Shown: one piece after another, positions 11,221-21,866 of the stretch
Numbering within the stretch: position 1 is the first letter of the stretch
Layout: the number at the start of each line of letters is the position of its first letter
Source of the DNA: Lysobacteraceae bacterium SCN 69-320
Lineage (GTDB): Bacteria; Pseudomonadota; Gammaproteobacteria; Xanthomonadales; Rhodanobacteraceae
Assembly (NCBI GenBank): GCA_001725155.1
Contig: MEFP01000005.1
Coordinates: 124,001-188,000 of the forward strand
Direction: 5' to 3'
Length of the DNA: 64,000 bases
The notes under the pieces: model-generated
What the model was told of the DNA's origin: nothing
What the model saw: the letters and a program-made list of their open reading frames with translations, nothing else
The model's database searches: none
Made by a program: the position numbers and the translations under genes

Positions 11221-11226
11221 TATACT
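11221..11226 (+). promoter_or_regulatory. Possible -10 element for mrcA
   Basis: TATACT lies 50 nt before the mrcA start and matches the -10 consensus at five of six positions. No convincing -35 hexamer is found at 16-18 bases, so this is a weak call. The position in the divergent pilM/mrcA gap supports it. Confidence 0.35.
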
Positions 11227-11275
11227 CTGGCCCCACTTGGGTCAACTTTGACTGCCATCACATTCCCGGTTCACG

Positions 11276-13804
11276 ATGCGCGTTTTCCTCCGTTTGACCC
11301 GCTACGCGCTGTATCTCGCGCTTACCGGAATCGTGCTCGGCTGCGCCGCCATCGGTGTCGCCTATTGGCTGATCTCCCCTCGCCTGCCGTCGGTCGAGAC
11401 CCTGCGCGACGTGCGCTTGCAGGTGCCGCTGCGAGTCTATACCGCCGATGACAAGCTCATCGCGACGTTCGGCGAGACGCGGCGTATCCCCGTCGCGATC
11501 GAGAACGTGCCGGCCAAGGTCAAGAACGCGTTCCTCGCTGCCGAGGATGCCCGCTTCTATGACCACCCCGGTTTCGACGTCCAGGGCATCTTCCGCGCCG
11601 TGTGGCACCTCGTGCGCACGGGCGGCGACAAGGGCCCCGGCGGCTCGACGATCACCCAGCAGGTCGCGCGCAATTTCTTCCTGAGCCCGGAACAGACCTA
11701 TACCCGCAAGATCTCCGAGCTGTTCCTGGCCCTGCGCATCGAGCGTGCGCTGAGCAAGGACGAGATCCTTTCCCTCTATCTGAACAAGATCTTCCTCGGT
11801 CACCGCGCCTACGGCGTCGGCGCCGCTGCCGAGTTCTACTATGGCAAGACCCTGGACCAGCTCGAACTCGGCGAGTGCGCCATGCTGGCCTCGCTGCCCA
11901 AGTTTCCGTCCACCGGCAACCCGCTGTTCAACCGCAAGCGCGCCGAAGATCGCCGCAACTACGTGCTCGCGCGCATGTTCGAGAACAACTTCATCAGCGA
12001 AGCCGAGATGAAGGCGGCCATGGCCGAGCCCGACAAATCCTATGCCCACGAGCCGCCGATCGAGGTTGAAGCGCCCTACCTCGCCGAAATGGTCCGGGTC
12101 GAGGCGCTGGACCGGCTGGGTGCCGATGCGCTGACCGACGGCTACAACATCAGGACCACCCTGGACAGCCGCATGCAGGACGCGGCCAACCAGGCCGTGC
12201 GCAATGCGCTGATCGACTACGACCGTCGCCACGGCTACCGCGGCGCCGAGGCCCACGTCGACCTCGCCGCCGACGCGACGCCGGAAGTCTACGCGCGCGA
12301 GCTCGCGAGCTTCCGCCCGCTGGCCGGGCTGATCCCTGCCCTGGTCACCGAGACCGCCAAGGATCATGCCCAGCTCTACCTCGCCGACGGCCAGGCCGTC
12401 GTGCTCGACAAGAAATCGGTGGAATGGGCCCGTCCGTACCAGAGCGAAAGCAGCCGCGGCGCCGCACCCAAGAGCGTGGACGCGGTCGTCAAGGTCGGCG
12501 ACATCGTGCGTGTCGCGCGCGGCGACGAGGAAACCTGGACCCTGGCTCAGCTGCCGGCCGCGCAGGCCGCGCTGGTCTCGCTGGACCCGGACGACGGCGC
12601 CATCCGCGCGCTGGTCGGCGGCTTCAGTTTCGGCCGCAGCAAGTTCAACCGCGCGACGCAGAGCGCGCGCCAGCCCGGCTCGAGCTTCAAGCCGTTTCTC
12701 TACGCGGCGGCGTTCGAGCACGGCTTCACGCCGGCTTCCATCCTCAACGACGCGCCGCTGGTGTTCCCGGATCCGTCGCGTCCCGACGGCATCTGGGCGC
12801 CGTCCAACGACGACGACAAGTTCGAAGGCCCGATGCGCCTGCGTGAAGCGCTGGTCAAGTCGGTCAACCTGATCTCGGTGCGCCTGCTCGACGCGATCGG
12901 TGTGCGCTATGCGCGCGAGTTCATCACGCGCTTCGGCCTGCCGCTGGAGGCCATGCCGGAAAACCTGTCCATGTCCCTGGGCACGGCCTCGGTCGCGCCG
13001 CTGATGATGGCGCGCGGTTATTCCGTGTTCGCCAACGGCGGCATGCTCGTCGATCCCTATTTCGTCGCCAGCATCCGCGACCGCGACGGCAAGGACGTCT
13101 ACGTCGCCCAGCCGCCGCGCGCCTGCCGCGGCTGCCCGGAACGCCTGCTCGACGATGCGCGTCTGGCGCGCGAAGCCGCATCCCCCGCCCTGCCGAACGC
13201 CGCCGCCCCTGCCGCCACGACGCCGAGCGGCAGCCCGCGCTTCACGCCCATAAGCAGTGCGAACGCGGCGGCGACGCCAGTCGCAGCGACCGAGCCCGGC
13301 AAGCCGCGCCTGGCACCGCGCACGCTGGACGTACGCACGGCGCACCTCGTGAGCTCGCTGATGCGCGACGTGATCCGCCGCGGCACCGGCCGCGCCGCGA
13401 TGGACCTCAAGCGCAACGACCTGGCCGGCAAGACTGGCACGACCAACGATCATCGCGACGCCTGGTTCAGCGGTTTCAACGACCAGCTCGTGACCAGCGT
13501 CTGGGTCGGCTTCGACGACTTCAGCTCGCTGGGCCGCGGCGAATTCGGCGCCAAGGCCGCGCTGCCGATCTGGATCGACTACATGCGCGTCGCGCTGGAC
13601 GGCAAGCCCGAAACGCCGTTCGTGCCGCCGCCGGGCATCAGCACCGCGCGCATTGATCCGGCTACCGGTTATCTCGCCTCCAGCGACGACAGCAGCGCCA
13701 TCCTCGAAATCTTCAAGAGCGAGGACATCGAACGCCTGAGTGCGCCGCCGCCGGAATCCGCCGTCGACGAAAGCCACCAGGGCGAGGCCTACGACATCTT
13801 CTGA
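11276..13804 (+). CDS. mrcA: Penicillin-binding protein 1A (bifunctional class A PBP)
   Basis: An 842-residue peptidoglycan synthase anchored by an N-terminal membrane helix (about 8-32). The glycosyltransferase domain has EDARFYDHPG, GGSTITQQ and the LSLYLNKIFLG stretch. An OB-like domain follows (about 315-430). The transpeptidase domain carries SSFK (about residue 470), the KSVN motif and KTG (about 719), so both activities look intact. An alanine/proline-rich insert lies at about 640-685, before KTG. The arrangement of pilMNOPQ divergent from mrcA is common in gammaproteobacteria. The next gene overlaps its stop by one base. Confidence 0.97.
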   Translation: MRVFLRLTRYALYLALTGIVLGCAAIGVAYWLISPRLPSVETLRDVRLQVPLRVYTADDKLIATFGETRRIPVAIENVPAKVKNAFLAAEDARFYDHPGFDVQGIFRAVWHLVRTGGDKGPGGSTITQQVARNFFLSPEQTYTRKISELFLALRIERALSKDEILSLYLNKIFLGHRAYGVGAAAEFYYGKTLDQLELGECAMLASLPKFPSTGNPLFNRKRAEDRRNYVLARMFENNFISEAEMKAAMAEPDKSYAHEPPIEVEAPYLAEMVRVEALDRLGADALTDGYNIRTTLDSRMQDAANQAVRNALIDYDRRHGYRGAEAHVDLAADATPEVYARELASFRPLAGLIPALVTETAKDHAQLYLADGQAVVLDKKSVEWARPYQSESSRGAAPKSVDAVVKVGDIVRVARGDEETWTLAQLPAAQAALVSLDPDDGAIRALVGGFSFGRSKFNRATQSARQPGSSFKPFLYAAAFEHGFTPASILNDAPLVFPDPSRPDGIWAPSNDDDKFEGPMRLREALVKSVNLISVRLLDAIGVRYAREFITRFGLPLEAMPENLSMSLGTASVAPLMMARGYSVFANGGMLVDPYFVASIRDRDGKDVYVAQPPRACRGCPERLLDDARLAREAASPALPNAAAPAATTPSGSPRFTPISSANAAATPVAATEPGKPRLAPRTLDVRTAHLVSSLMRDVIRRGTGRAAMDLKRNDLAGKTGTTNDHRDAWFSGFNDQLVTSVWVGFDDFSSLGRGEFGAKAALPIWIDYMRVALDGKPETPFVPPPGISTARIDPATGYLASSDDSSAILEIFKSEDIERLSAPPPESAVDESHQGEAYDIF

Positions 13805-14442
13805 TGGCCGAGCGCCGCCAACGCAGCCGTCGACCCGCCGATGACCGGCGCGACGACCAGCGTCAGCGCATCGCCGCGGAAGCCGCGCGCCTGATCAGCG
13901 AGCTCGGCCTGCGCGACTACCACCAGGCCAAGCTGCGCGCGGCGCAGCGCCTGGGCATACAGGACGAGCGCCATCTGCCGCGCAACACCGAGATCGAAAC
14001 GGCGCTACGCGACTATCAGCGCCTGTTCGGCGGCGAGGAACGACTGACCTGCCTGCGCCGCCTGCGCGAAACCGCAGTCGAAGCCCTGCGCTTCTTCGCG
14101 CGCTTCGAACCGCGCCTGGTCGGCGCCGTGCTCGACGGCACGGCGGACCAGCATTCCGCGGTCTGTCTGCATCTGCACAGCGACGATGCCGACAGCCTGG
14201 CCCTGTTCCTCAACGAACACGGCATTCCCTACGACCAGATCGAGCGCCAGCTGCGCTGGTCGGCCGACGAGGCCGAACGCTTCGACGCCTACCGCTTCAG
14301 TGCCGACGACGTACCCGTGGACCTGACCTTGCTGCCGCTGTCCGCGCTGCGCCAGGCGCCGCTGGACCGCGTCGACGGCAAACCCATGCGCCGCGCGAAC
14401 CTCGCCGCCGCGCAGTTGCTGCTGCAGGAATCCGGGACGTAA
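13804..14442 (+). CDS. Conserved hypothetical protein coupled to mrcA
   Basis: A 212-residue cytoplasmic protein with an Arg/Asp-rich N-terminus. The ATG overlaps the mrcA stop (TGATG), so the two are probably co-translated. No signal peptide or membrane segment is visible. The middle (FARFEPRLVGAVLDGTADQHSAVCLHLHSDD) resembles what I recall of a family conserved beside PBP1A in xanthomonads, with a nucleotidyltransferase-like flavour, but I cannot name the function. A terminator lies downstream at 14574. Confidence 0.8.
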   Translation: MAERRQRSRRPADDRRDDQRQRIAAEAARLISELGLRDYHQAKLRAAQRLGIQDERHLPRNTEIETALRDYQRLFGGEERLTCLRRLRETAVEALRFFARFEPRLVGAVLDGTADQHSAVCLHLHSDDADSLALFLNEHGIPYDQIERQLRWSADEAERFDAYRFSADDVPVDLTLLPLSALRQAPLDRVDGKPMRRANLAAAQLLLQESGT

Positions 14443-14573
14443 CCGGAGTTTCCGGACACGCGTCGAACAGGAGGTTGCGGTTCGCCGCGCTCGCCGCAAC
14501 CTGCGCGAGACAATCTGCATGCGACGACCTGCGCATGCGAGATGCCGACTGCGTGCCCCGGCAGCAACAACGA

Positions 14574-14597
14574 AAAACCCGGCCTAAGCCGGGTTTT
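14574..14597. terminator. Bidirectional terminator between the mrcA partner gene and gltA
   Basis: AAAACCCGGC (14574-14583) pairs with GCCGGGTTTT (14588-14597) around a four-base loop. A-rich and T-rich arms on each side let it serve both converging transcription units. Confidence 0.85.
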
Positions 14598-14621
14598 CGC
14601 TTCCGCAGGAACCGGAACGGA

Positions 14622-15914
14622 TCAGCGCTTGTCGGCGGCGACGTAGTCGCGCGTCGAGGCGCCGGTATAGATCTGGCGCGGACGACCGATCTTCGCATCC
14701 GGCGTCTCGTGCTGTTCCAGCCAATGAGCGACCCAGCCGGCCGTACGCGCGATCGCGAACATCACGGTGAACATCTCGGTCGGGATACCCAGCGCCTTGT
14801 AGATGATGCCCGAGTAGAAGTCGACGTTCGGGTAGAGCTTGCGTTCGACGAAGTACGGATCCTTCAGCGCGGCCTGCTCCAGCTCCATCGCGACGTCGAG
14901 CAGCGGGTCGTTGACGCCGAGTTCGCCGAGCACCTTGTGGCACATCTCGCGGATGATCGTCGCGCGCGGGTCGAAATTCTTGTAGACGCGATGACCGAAG
15001 CCCATCAGGCGGAAGCCCGAGTTCTTGTCCTTGGCACGTTCCACGGCCTTGCCGACGCTCTTCGCATCGCCGATCTCGGCGAGCATCTTGAGCACGGCTT
15101 CGTTGGCGCCGCCGTGGGCCGGGCCCCAGAGCGCGGCGATACCGGCCGCGACGCAGGCATACGGATTGGCGCCGGTGGAACCGACCAGGCGCACGGTCGA
15201 GGTCGACGCGTTCTGCTCGTGGTCGGCATGCAGGATGAACAGCAGGTCCAGCGCCTTGGCTGCGACCGGGCTCATCTGCAGTGGCTCGCTCGGCACTTCG
15301 AACATCATGTGCAGGAAGCGCGAGCAGTATTCGAGGTTGTTGCGCGGATAGCGGATCGGCCAGCCGATCGAGTAGCGGTACGCCGCCGCCGCGATCGTCG
15401 GCATCTTGGCGATCAGGCGGATCGCTGCGAGCTTGCGCTGGGCCGGATCGGCGATGTCGAGCGAGTCGTGGTAGAACGCCGCGAGCGAACCGACCGCGGC
15501 CATGCACATGGCCATCGGGTGCGCGTCGTAGTGGAAGCCCTGGAAGAAGTTCTTCAGTGACTCGCGCATCATCGTGTGATGCGTGACGTCGTGTTCGAAC
15601 TTGGCGAACTCGTCGGCCCTGGGCAGTTCGCCGTTGATCAGCAGGTAGGCGACTTCGAGAAAATTGGAATTCTTCGCGAGTTGCTCGATCGGATAGCCGC
15701 GGTACAGCAGCACGCCCTGGTCGCCGTCGATGAAGGTGACCGCACTCTTGGTCGCGGCCGTCGACATGAACCCCGGATCGTAGGTGAAGTAGCCGGTGTC
15801 CTTGTTCAGCTTGCCGATGTCGAAGGCGGGATCGCCCATCGTTCCGGCGACTACCGGCAGCGAGGCCGAACGGTTGGACGCAGCATCGGTGAGGACAACG
15901 GTCTTGTCGGACAC
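14622..15914 (-). CDS. gltA: Citrate synthase (type II)
   Basis: A 430-residue cytoplasmic enzyme that condenses acetyl-CoA and oxaloacetate to citrate, the entry step of the TCA cycle. The active-site regions [17 protein letters not shown] and PNVDFYSG carry the catalytic His, His and Asp. The length and N-terminal beta domain match the hexameric, NADH-sensitive gram-negative type. The start is GTG at 15914, with AGGAG 8 nt upstream; the longer open frame has no such site. It is a single gene with its own terminator. Confidence 0.97.
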   Translation of the reverse strand: MSDKTVVLTDAASNRSASLPVVAGTMGDPAFDIGKLNKDTGYFTYDPGFMSTAATKSAVTFIDGDQGVLLYRGYPIEQLAKNSNFLEVAYLLINGELPRADEFAKFEHDVTHHTMMRESLKNFFQGFHYDAHPMAMCMAAVGSLAAFYHDSLDIADPAQRKLAAIRLIAKMPTIAAAAYRYSIGWPIRYPRNNLEYCSRFLHMMFEVPSEPLQMSPVAAKALDLLFILHADHEQNASTSTVRLVGSTGANPYACVAAGIAALWGPAHGGANEAVLKMLAEIGDAKSVGKAVERAKDKNSGFRLMGFGHRVYKNFDPRATIIREMCHKVLGELGVNDPLLDVAMELEQAALKDPYFVERKLYPNVDFYSGIIYKALGIPTEMFTVMFAIARTAGWVAHWLEQHETPDAKIGRPRQIYTGASTRDYVAADKR

Positions 15915-16008
15915 GGGCAAACTCCTGGTCGCAGTACGGGCCGGAGCGGGCTTTCCGCTACCGGCAGGTGCGCAGCCGGCAGAGCCGGAACGCGCGCGGT
16001 AATACGCA

Positions 16009-16014
16009 ATTATC
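16009..16014 (-). promoter_or_regulatory. Possible -10 element for gltA
   Basis: GATAAT on the minus strand, about 95 nt upstream of the gltA start. A weak TTTCCG lies 16 bases further up. The rest of the 294-nt gap between gltA and rpmE2 holds the rpmE2 terminator and nothing else that I recognise. Confidence 0.4.
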
Positions 16015-16130
16015 GCACAGGCGTTTGAATCGGAAACCCGGCAACGGGACGCCTCGGGCTCGGGACGTTGCGACTTTGGTCCAGTGGCGCCGCAGCGCCG
16101 TTCCTGTACCCGGCGGCGATGCCGGCGCAA

Positions 16131-16159
16131 ACGAAAACGCCGACCCGGAGGTCGGCGTT
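16131..16159 (-). terminator. Rho-independent terminator of rpmE2
   Basis: A 10-bp stem (16136-16145 with 16150-16159) around a CGGA loop. Read on the minus strand it is followed by TTTTCG. It lies 50 nt after the rpmE2 stop. Confidence 0.85.
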
Positions 16160-16208
16160 CGCTGCCGCGGTGAGCGGCTTCCGGGGCGCGGCCAGGCCGC
16201 GCGGCGGA

Positions 16209-16457
16209 TTACTTCTTCGCCGCGTAGCGACGGTTGAACTTGTCCACGCGACCACCGGTGTCGACGATCTTGTGCTTGCCGGTATAGAACGGGTGCGAGG
16301 CGCTGGAGATATCGACCTTGATCAGCGGGTATTCCTGGCCGTCTTCCCACTTGATCTTTTCCTTGCTCGACATCGTCGAACGGGTCAGGAACGAGAAGTC
16401 GGTGGTGACATCCTGGAACACCACCGGGTGGTACTTGGGATGAATGTCGGCTTTCAT
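16209..16457 (-). CDS. rpmE2: 50S ribosomal protein L31 type B
   Basis: An 82-residue ribosomal protein. The [16 protein letters not shown] start, the [10 protein letters not shown] block and the VDKFNRRY tail identify L31. There is no cysteine anywhere, so this is the zinc-independent (C-) type B form, which in many bacteria replaces the zinc-binding paralogue during zinc limitation. No Zur box is obvious upstream, and in this lineage type B may be the main copy. GGAG sits 7 nt before the ATG. Confidence 0.95.
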   Translation of the reverse strand: MKADIHPKYHPVVFQDVTTDFSFLTRSTMSSKEKIKWEDGQEYPLIKVDISSASHPFYTGKHKIVDTGGRVDKFNRRYAAKK

Positions 16458-16670
16458 GGTGGCTCCGGAATGAAACGTAGGCGGAAAAGAGCGGCATGGT
16501 AGCGTCCGGACCGCCTCCGGCGCAAGCCCGGCATGCGCCGATGCGCTGCGACGGCCGCCCGCGGCCTGCACCGGCCGATTAACGCCGCCCCAGCGAGCGG
16601 TTGCAGGAATTCCGGCGCCGCGGAAGGGCTGCGGCATAATTCTGCGCCCCCGAAAGGAATCAGCCTGCCG

Positions 16671-19600
16671 ATGAGCCTCTGGTCGCGACTGTTCACAGGT
16701 TTGCTGGTGCTGCTGTCCTGCGCGTCGGCGCGGGCCGCCGAGGACTCGCTGCAGGCCTGGCGGGCGCAGCATACGGAAATCCGCGTCGCGCCGGATCCGG
16801 AGTTTGCGCCGATCGACGGTCTCGACGGCAACGGCCAGCAGGTCGGCCTGGCTGCCGATTATCTGCGCCTGATCGCCGAACGCTCGGGGCTGCGTTTCCG
16901 CGTCGTGCCGGTAAAGAGCTGGAACGAGGCGCTGCAGGCCCTGCGCGAGCGCCGCGTCGACATGCTGTCCAGCGCTTTCGCCTCGCCCGAGCGCAGCGAG
17001 ATCGCCCTGTTCAGTGCGGCCTATCTGCGCCTGCCCTGCGCCGCCTTCGTGCGCCGCGGCACGAACGGTCTGGAACGGCTGGACCAGATCGAATCGCACC
17101 GCATCGCGGTGGCCGAGCAGCACGTCTGCCACGAAGCGCTGGGCCGGCTTGCGCCCAAGGCGCAGATCCTGCCCTATCCGTCGACCGCGCGGGCGCTCGC
17201 GGCACTGCTGCAGGGCAAGGCCGACGTGCTCGTCGGCGACCTCGTCACGGCCCAGGCCGCCGCCAATCGCAGCGGGGTGCGCGATCAGCTCGTCGTACTC
17301 GGCCAGATCGGCAGCGACGAAGCGCTGGGCTTCGCCGTGCGCCGGGACTGGCCCGAGCTCAAGCAGATCCTCGACACGACCCTGGCGGGCATCGGCGTCG
17401 CCGACGAGACGCGCCTGCGTCAGCGCTGGCTCAAGGACCTGCTGCCCGAGGCCGGCGCCGGCGCGACGACCGCGGCCGATTCGCTGCCGGCATCCGTGTT
17501 GCCGGCGATCAAGGCCGCGCGCCAGGCGCTGACCGACGGCAAGAGCAGCGACGCCCTGCAGACCGAAGCGATCAAGACCCTGCTCGACGCAGCCCAGAGC
17601 GACGACGAGCAGGCCAGCGCGCTGGTCGAGGAATTGCGCAAGCTGCGCGCGACCGCGACGACGGCAGCCAGCGACGCCGAAGCGCTGGAGCAACAGCTGC
17701 TGCGCGACAACACGGCCGATCTGCTGGCCTGGCGCGCCAGCCTGTCCGAACGCGCCAGCGTGACTCAGCTCGAAGCGCAGCGCAGCGACGAGCGCGCCGC
17801 GCTGGCCGACGCCCAGGCCGACGTGGCACAGCTCCAGCAGCGCGTCGCCGGCCAGCACGAACGACCGGCGCAGATCCGCGACGAACTCAAGCAGGCGCAG
17901 GCCGACGCCGAAAAGGCCGGCATGGCGACCGCTGCCGAAAAAGATGCCGCTGCTCCGCTGGCCGACGCGCAGCGGCTGCGTCGGCGTGCCGCGCTGCGCC
18001 TGGCCCTCGTGCGCATCGCCGAGCTCGAAGAGGAACTGCGCAGCTACGAGCCGCGCGTACGCCTGGAATCGGCCAAGCTGCGCCTGCGCCAGCGCGAGGT
18101 CGGCGAACGCCAGCACAAGGTCGATGCGCTGCAGAGCCTGATCCTCGACCGCACGCGCGCCGTCGCGCTGAGCCTGAGCTCGCGCCTGCAGGAAGAAGCG
18201 GCCGAGCTGGCCAACGGCAATCCGGTACTGCGCGACGTCGCGCGGCAGAACGCGACCTACGGGCTGGAGCTCGTGCAGCGCGTCGCGCATCTGGCGGAAG
18301 TGCGCGAGAGCCGCGATACCTATGCGCGCCAGCGCCGCGAAACCGCGCTCGCGCTGAAGAACACCAGCGAGCGCGTCAAATACAGCGGCGTCAGCGAGGC
18401 GGTCGGCCTCGTGCTGCTCGCCGAGCGCAGCAAGCTGCAGCCGGTCGCCGTGCTCAAGCGCAAGCTCGGTGCGCTGCAGACCGAGCTGGCCCAGACGCGC
18501 ATCGCGCTGGTCGAGCTGCGCGAGACCAGCGATCTGCTGGCAGATCCGTCGGTGCCCGTTGCTGCCGAACTCAAGCGCCTACCGCCGGACGCGGCCGAGG
18601 CCGGCGGCCCGCTGCGCCAGACCCTGTACCGTCTGTTCGCCACGCGCGCCGAAGTCGTGCCGCAGCTGAGCCTCGTGCAGAACCGCCTGGCCGACAGCCT
18701 GGCCGACGCCGAGCAGGAGCTGTCCGGCCTCGTCAAGGACACGGCTACATTGCGCGACCTGCTCGACGAACGCCTGCTGTGGACGCCGAGCCACGCGCCA
18801 CTGGACCGGCACGTGTTCAGCGAGGCCGCACGCGGCGCACTCGACATGGTCCAGCCTGCACGCTGGTGGGATGCGCTGCGCCAGAGCGCGCTGCTGGCCT
18901 GGGCCCAGCCGCTGCCGGCGCTGCTCGGCCTGGGGCTCTCGATCGGCCTGTGGATCTGGCGCCGCCGCGTGCCGGCGCGACTCGACCAGCTCGCCCAGCC
19001 GACCCGGCGCATCCGCACCGACCGCTACCGGCTCAGCGGCCAGGCGCTGCTGCTGAGCCTCGCCGCCGCCCTGCCCTGGCCGCTGCTGATCTGGATCGTC
19101 GCGCGTCTGCTCGCGCGCGCCGGTGAGGCCGGCTATACCTTCGCCGACGCGCTGAGCCTGGCCTTCGGCGAACTCGTCGCACCGCTGTATGCGCTGGAAT
19201 TCCTGCGCTGGCTCGGCGTCGACAAGGGCCTGGCCACGGCGCATTTCCGCTGGCCCCAGGGCCGACGCCAGGCGCTGGAGCTGCTGCGCCGCTGGACCAC
19301 GGCCGTGCTGCTGCCGATCCTGTTCTTCCTGTCGCTGTACTTCCTCTACGGCGAACAACTGGCCAGCGCCGATCTCGCGCGTCTCGTGTTCATCGTCGCG
19401 AGCCTGCTGCTTGCCTGGCTCAGCTGGCGCCTGCTCGCGCCGGGCGCGCTGTGGACGCAGCGCAGCAGCAACCAGCCGCAGCGTCTGCGCCGGCTGCTGC
19501 GTCTGGTGCTGACGGTGTATTCGCTGGGCCTGGGCGTGCTCGCGGCCGCGGGCTACTTCCTGACCGCGATGGCGCTGGCCGCACACCTGATCGAATCGGC

Positions 19601-20771
19601 GATCGCTTTCTTCGCGATCAGCGTGCTCAACGGCATGGCCCTGCGCTGGCTGTCCCTGGGCGAGCGGCGGCTCGCGCTCAAACGCATGGAGGACAAGCGC
19701 GACGACCAGGCCACGCGCGACGATCCCGACCTGGAGTCGCGCCCCGAATTCGCCGCCGAAGCCGAGCAGATAACACTGGCCAGCATCAACCAGCAGACCC
19801 GACGCCTGCTGCGCGCGCTGACCTATGTCGCGCTGGCCGGCATGCTGCTGTGGATCTGGCAGGACGTGACGCCGGCGCTGGGGTATCTCGGCGACATCGG
19901 CGCCTGGAAGACCACCTACACCGCCGACGGCAAGAGCGTGACCGTGCAGGTCACCCTGCGCTCGCTGCTGTTCGCCTCGGTCGCGCTGATGCTGACCTGG
20001 ATCGCCACGCGCAACATTCCCGGCCTGCTCGAAATCGGCGTGCTGCGCCGGCTCGACGTCGACGCGCCGACGCGCTACGCGATCACCGCCGTCTCGCGCT
20101 ATGCGCTGGCCATCGTCGGCAGCGTGTTCGGCCTGTCGCTGCTGGGCCTTCGCTGGGGCCAGCTGCAGTGGATGGCCGCGGCACTGACCGTGGGTCTGGG
20201 CTTCGGCCTGCAGGAGATCTTCGCCAACTTCGTCTCCGGCCTGATCGTGCTGTTCGAGCGCCCGATCCGCATCGGCGACGTCATCACGATCCGCGGCATC
20301 GAAGGCACGGTCACGCGCATACGCACGCGCGCGACGACCATCGTCGACTGGGACAACCGCGAGGTCGTGATCCCGAACAAGGCCTTCATCACCGACCAGC
20401 TGACGAACTGGACCCTCAGCGACACGATCACGCGCGTCGTCATCAAGCTCGGCGTGGCCTACGCCAACGATCCGGAACAGGTGCGCGCGCTGCTGCTCGA
20501 ACTCGCGCGCGCGCATCCGAAGGTGCTCAAGGAACCGGGGCCGAACTGCTGGTGCGTCCTGCTGGGCACCAGCTCGCTGGATTTCGAGCTGCGCGTGTTC
20601 GTCGGCACGACGCCGGAACGCAGCGTCGTGCGCAACGACCTGCATGCGGCGATCCTGCGCGAGTTCCGCGCGCGCAACATTCCGTTCTCGCTGACGCCGC
20701 AGATGGACGTGAACCTGCGCCGGCAGGCGCTCGCCGCCGACAAGCCAGAAGGAGACGCGGCGGCGCCGTAA
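16671..20771 (+). CDS. MscK/KefA-type mechanosensitive channel with an N-terminal substrate-binding-protein domain
   Basis: A 1366-residue envelope protein. Residues 1-23 are a signal peptide (cleavage near ARA-AED). Residues about 33-255 form a family 3 periplasmic solute-binding (Venus flytrap) domain of the kind found in BvgS/EvgS sensors ([36 protein letters not shown]). A long coiled-coil periplasmic region follows (about 260-740), as in MscK, then about eleven membrane segments and a C-terminal MscS domain (about 1130-1320) with [17 protein letters not shown] and VIPNKAF. The E. coli MscK lacks the flytrap domain. The ATG at 16671 begins the signal peptide, and AAGGAA precedes it. CATAAT at 16635 may be the -10. 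A ligand-modulated osmotic channel is an inference. Confidence 0.9.
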   Translation: MSLWSRLFTGLLVLLSCASARAAEDSLQAWRAQHTEIRVAPDPEFAPIDGLDGNGQQVGLAADYLRLIAERSGLRFRVVPVKSWNEALQALRERRVDMLSSAFASPERSEIALFSAAYLRLPCAAFVRRGTNGLERLDQIESHRIAVAEQHVCHEALGRLAPKAQILPYPSTARALAALLQGKADVLVGDLVTAQAAANRSGVRDQLVVLGQIGSDEALGFAVRRDWPELKQILDTTLAGIGVADETRLRQRWLKDLLPEAGAGATTAADSLPASVLPAIKAARQALTDGKSSDALQTEAIKTLLDAAQSDDEQASALVEELRKLRATATTAASDAEALEQQLLRDNTADLLAWRASLSERASVTQLEAQRSDERAALADAQADVAQLQQRVAGQHERPAQIRDELKQAQADAEKAGMATAAEKDAAAPLADAQRLRRRAALRLALVRIAELEEELRSYEPRVRLESAKLRLRQREVGERQHKVDALQSLILDRTRAVALSLSSRLQEEAAELANGNPVLRDVARQNATYGLELVQRVAHLAEVRESRDTYARQRRETALALKNTSERVKYSGVSEAVGLVLLAERSKLQPVAVLKRKLGALQTELAQTRIALVELRETSDLLADPSVPVAAELKRLPPDAAEAGGPLRQTLYRLFATRAEVVPQLSLVQNRLADSLADAEQELSGLVKDTATLRDLLDERLLWTPSHAPLDRHVFSEAARGALDMVQPARWWDALRQSALLAWAQPLPALLGLGLSIGLWIWRRRVPARLDQLAQPTRRIRTDRYRLSGQALLLSLAAALPWPLLIWIVARLLARAGEAGYTFADALSLAFGELVAPLYALEFLRWLGVDKGLATAHFRWPQGRRQALELLRRWTTAVLLPILFFLSLYFLYGEQLASADLARLVFIVASLLLAWLSWRLLAPGALWTQRSSNQPQRLRRLLRLVLTVYSLGLGVLAAAGYFLTAMALAAHLIESAIAFFAISVLNGMALRWLSLGERRLALKRMEDKRDDQATRDDPDLESRPEFAAEAEQITLASINQQTRRLLRALTYVALAGMLLWIWQDVTPALGYLGDIGAWKTTYTADGKSVTVQVTLRSLLFASVALMLTWIATRNIPGLLEIGVLRRLDVDAPTRYAITAVSRYALAIVGSVFGLSLLGLRWGQLQWMAAALTVGLGFGLQEIFANFVSGLIVLFERPIRIGDVITIRGIEGTVTRIRTRATTIVDWDNREVVIPNKAFITDQLTNWTLSDTITRVVIKLGVAYANDPEQVRALLLELARAHPKVLKEPGPNCWCVLLGTSSLDFELRVFVGTTPERSVVRNDLHAAILREFRARNIPFSLTPQMDVNLRRQALAADKPEGDAAAP

Positions 20772-20782
20772 GGCGCGCGTCA

Positions 20783-20817
20783 GCGGCACCTGAAGCGTTC
20801 TGCGCTTCGGGTGCCGC
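20783..20817 (+). terminator. Strong hairpin after the channel gene
   Basis: A 15-bp stem with one G-T pair (20783-20797 with 20803-20817) and a five-base loop begins 12 nt after the channel stop codon. There is no T tract on either side, so it may be a Rho-linked 3' end or a processing hairpin rather than a classical terminator. Confidence 0.5.
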
Positions 20818-20942
20818 CGGCAGAAAGCTGTTGCCGATCGACTGTCGCGGCGCGCGCAGGGCCGGCGCAGCCTCGCGATGGAGGTCCTGCGCGAAGACGC
20901 CCGGATTGCCGCCGCCGGCGCAAACGCCGGAAGACGCCTCCC

Positions 20943-21866
20943 TCAGACCGCGCCGAGCGCTCCGGCGATCATCGCCTCGAAACGCGCCTGATCCAGTTCC
21001 AGCACGATGCGCGCATTGGCCGGCTGGCCGTTGCGGCCTTCCCAGTCGACCACGGTCGCGCCGCGTGTGAGGCTGCCGTCGAGTTCGATCGCGACATGAC
21101 GGTGTTCGGCACGCGTGACGCAGGCCGGATCGAGCACGACGGCCATGGCCAGCGCGTCGGCCAGCACCAGACCAGGGCGCTCGCGCTCGCGCATGAAGCC
21201 GCGGATCTTGCGCGAGATCGCGTCGTAGAAACGCGCGCGCGCATCGCCCGCGGCCAGCCAGGCCTCGAAGCGCTGCAGGGTTATGCCATGGCGCATGGTC
21301 GCTTCCCAGTCGACGAGTTCGAACTGCGGCCAGGCCGAAAACACGATATGCGCGGCCTCCGGATCGAAGCCGATGTTGAACTCGGCCGGCACCGTCGTGT
21401 TGCCGCGGCCGGTGACGGCGCCGCCCATGATGACCAGGCGCGCGACGCGCTGCGGCAGGGCCGGGTCCAGGCGCAACGCCAGCGCGAGATTGGTCAGCGG
21501 ACCGAGCGCGACGAGGGTCAGCTCCCCGGGCCGCTCGCGCGTCAACCGGATCAGCGCGAGCGCGCCGTGCTCGGCCTCGGCCTGACGTTGCGCCGGCGCC
21601 AGTCCCGCGTCACCGAAACCGTCGGCACCATGCACGAAGGCCGCATCGGCTGCCGGCCGCACCAGCGGCTCGGCAGCGCCGGCATACACCGGCGTCGCCG
21701 CCGCGACGAGCTCGGTCAGGCGCAGCGCGTTGGTCACCGTGTGGCCGAGGCCGACGTTGCCGGCAGCGATGGTCAGCGCGGCGACGTCGGCCTGGTCATA
21801 GGCCATCAGCAGCGCGAGGGCATCGTCGACGCCCGGATCGGTGTCGATCAGCAGAACCTGTTTCAT
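20943..21866 (-). CDS. Inosine-uridine-preferring nucleoside hydrolase
   Basis: A 307-residue cytoplasmic enzyme that hydrolyses the N-glycosidic bond of ribonucleosides for nucleoside salvage. The calcium-binding DTDPGVDD motif is at residues 8-15. LTLVALGPLTNLALAL, VIMGGAV and EFNIGFDPEAA follow as in the family, and a histidine/aspartate pair is present near the C-terminus (ALAMAVVLDP). It stands alone and converges on the channel gene. Confidence 0.95.
   Translation of the reverse strand: MKQVLLIDTDPGVDDALALLMAYDQADVAALTIAAGNVGLGHTVTNALRLTELVAAATPVYAGAAEPLVRPAADAAFVHGADGFGDAGLAPAQRQAEAEHGALALIRLTRERPGELTLVALGPLTNLALALRLDPALPQRVARLVIMGGAVTGRGNTTVPAEFNIGFDPEAAHIVFSAWPQFELVDWEATMRHGITLQRFEAWLAAGDARARFYDAISRKIRGFMRERERPGLVLADALAMAVVLDPACVTRAEHRHVAIELDGSLTRGATVVDWEGRNGQPANARIVLELDQARFEAMIAGALGAV

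Noticed and set aside
11258-13777. A long open frame on the minus strand, antisense to the PBP1A gene
   Set aside because: Its product is Arg/Ala/Asp-rich low-information sequence. It is a GC-rich mirror of the clearly conserved mrcA frame and has no family motifs.
16209-18290. A very long minus-strand frame reading into rpmE2
   Set aside because: The upstream part is a mirror of the channel gene. The real gene starts at 16457 with GGAG and the L31 N-terminus.
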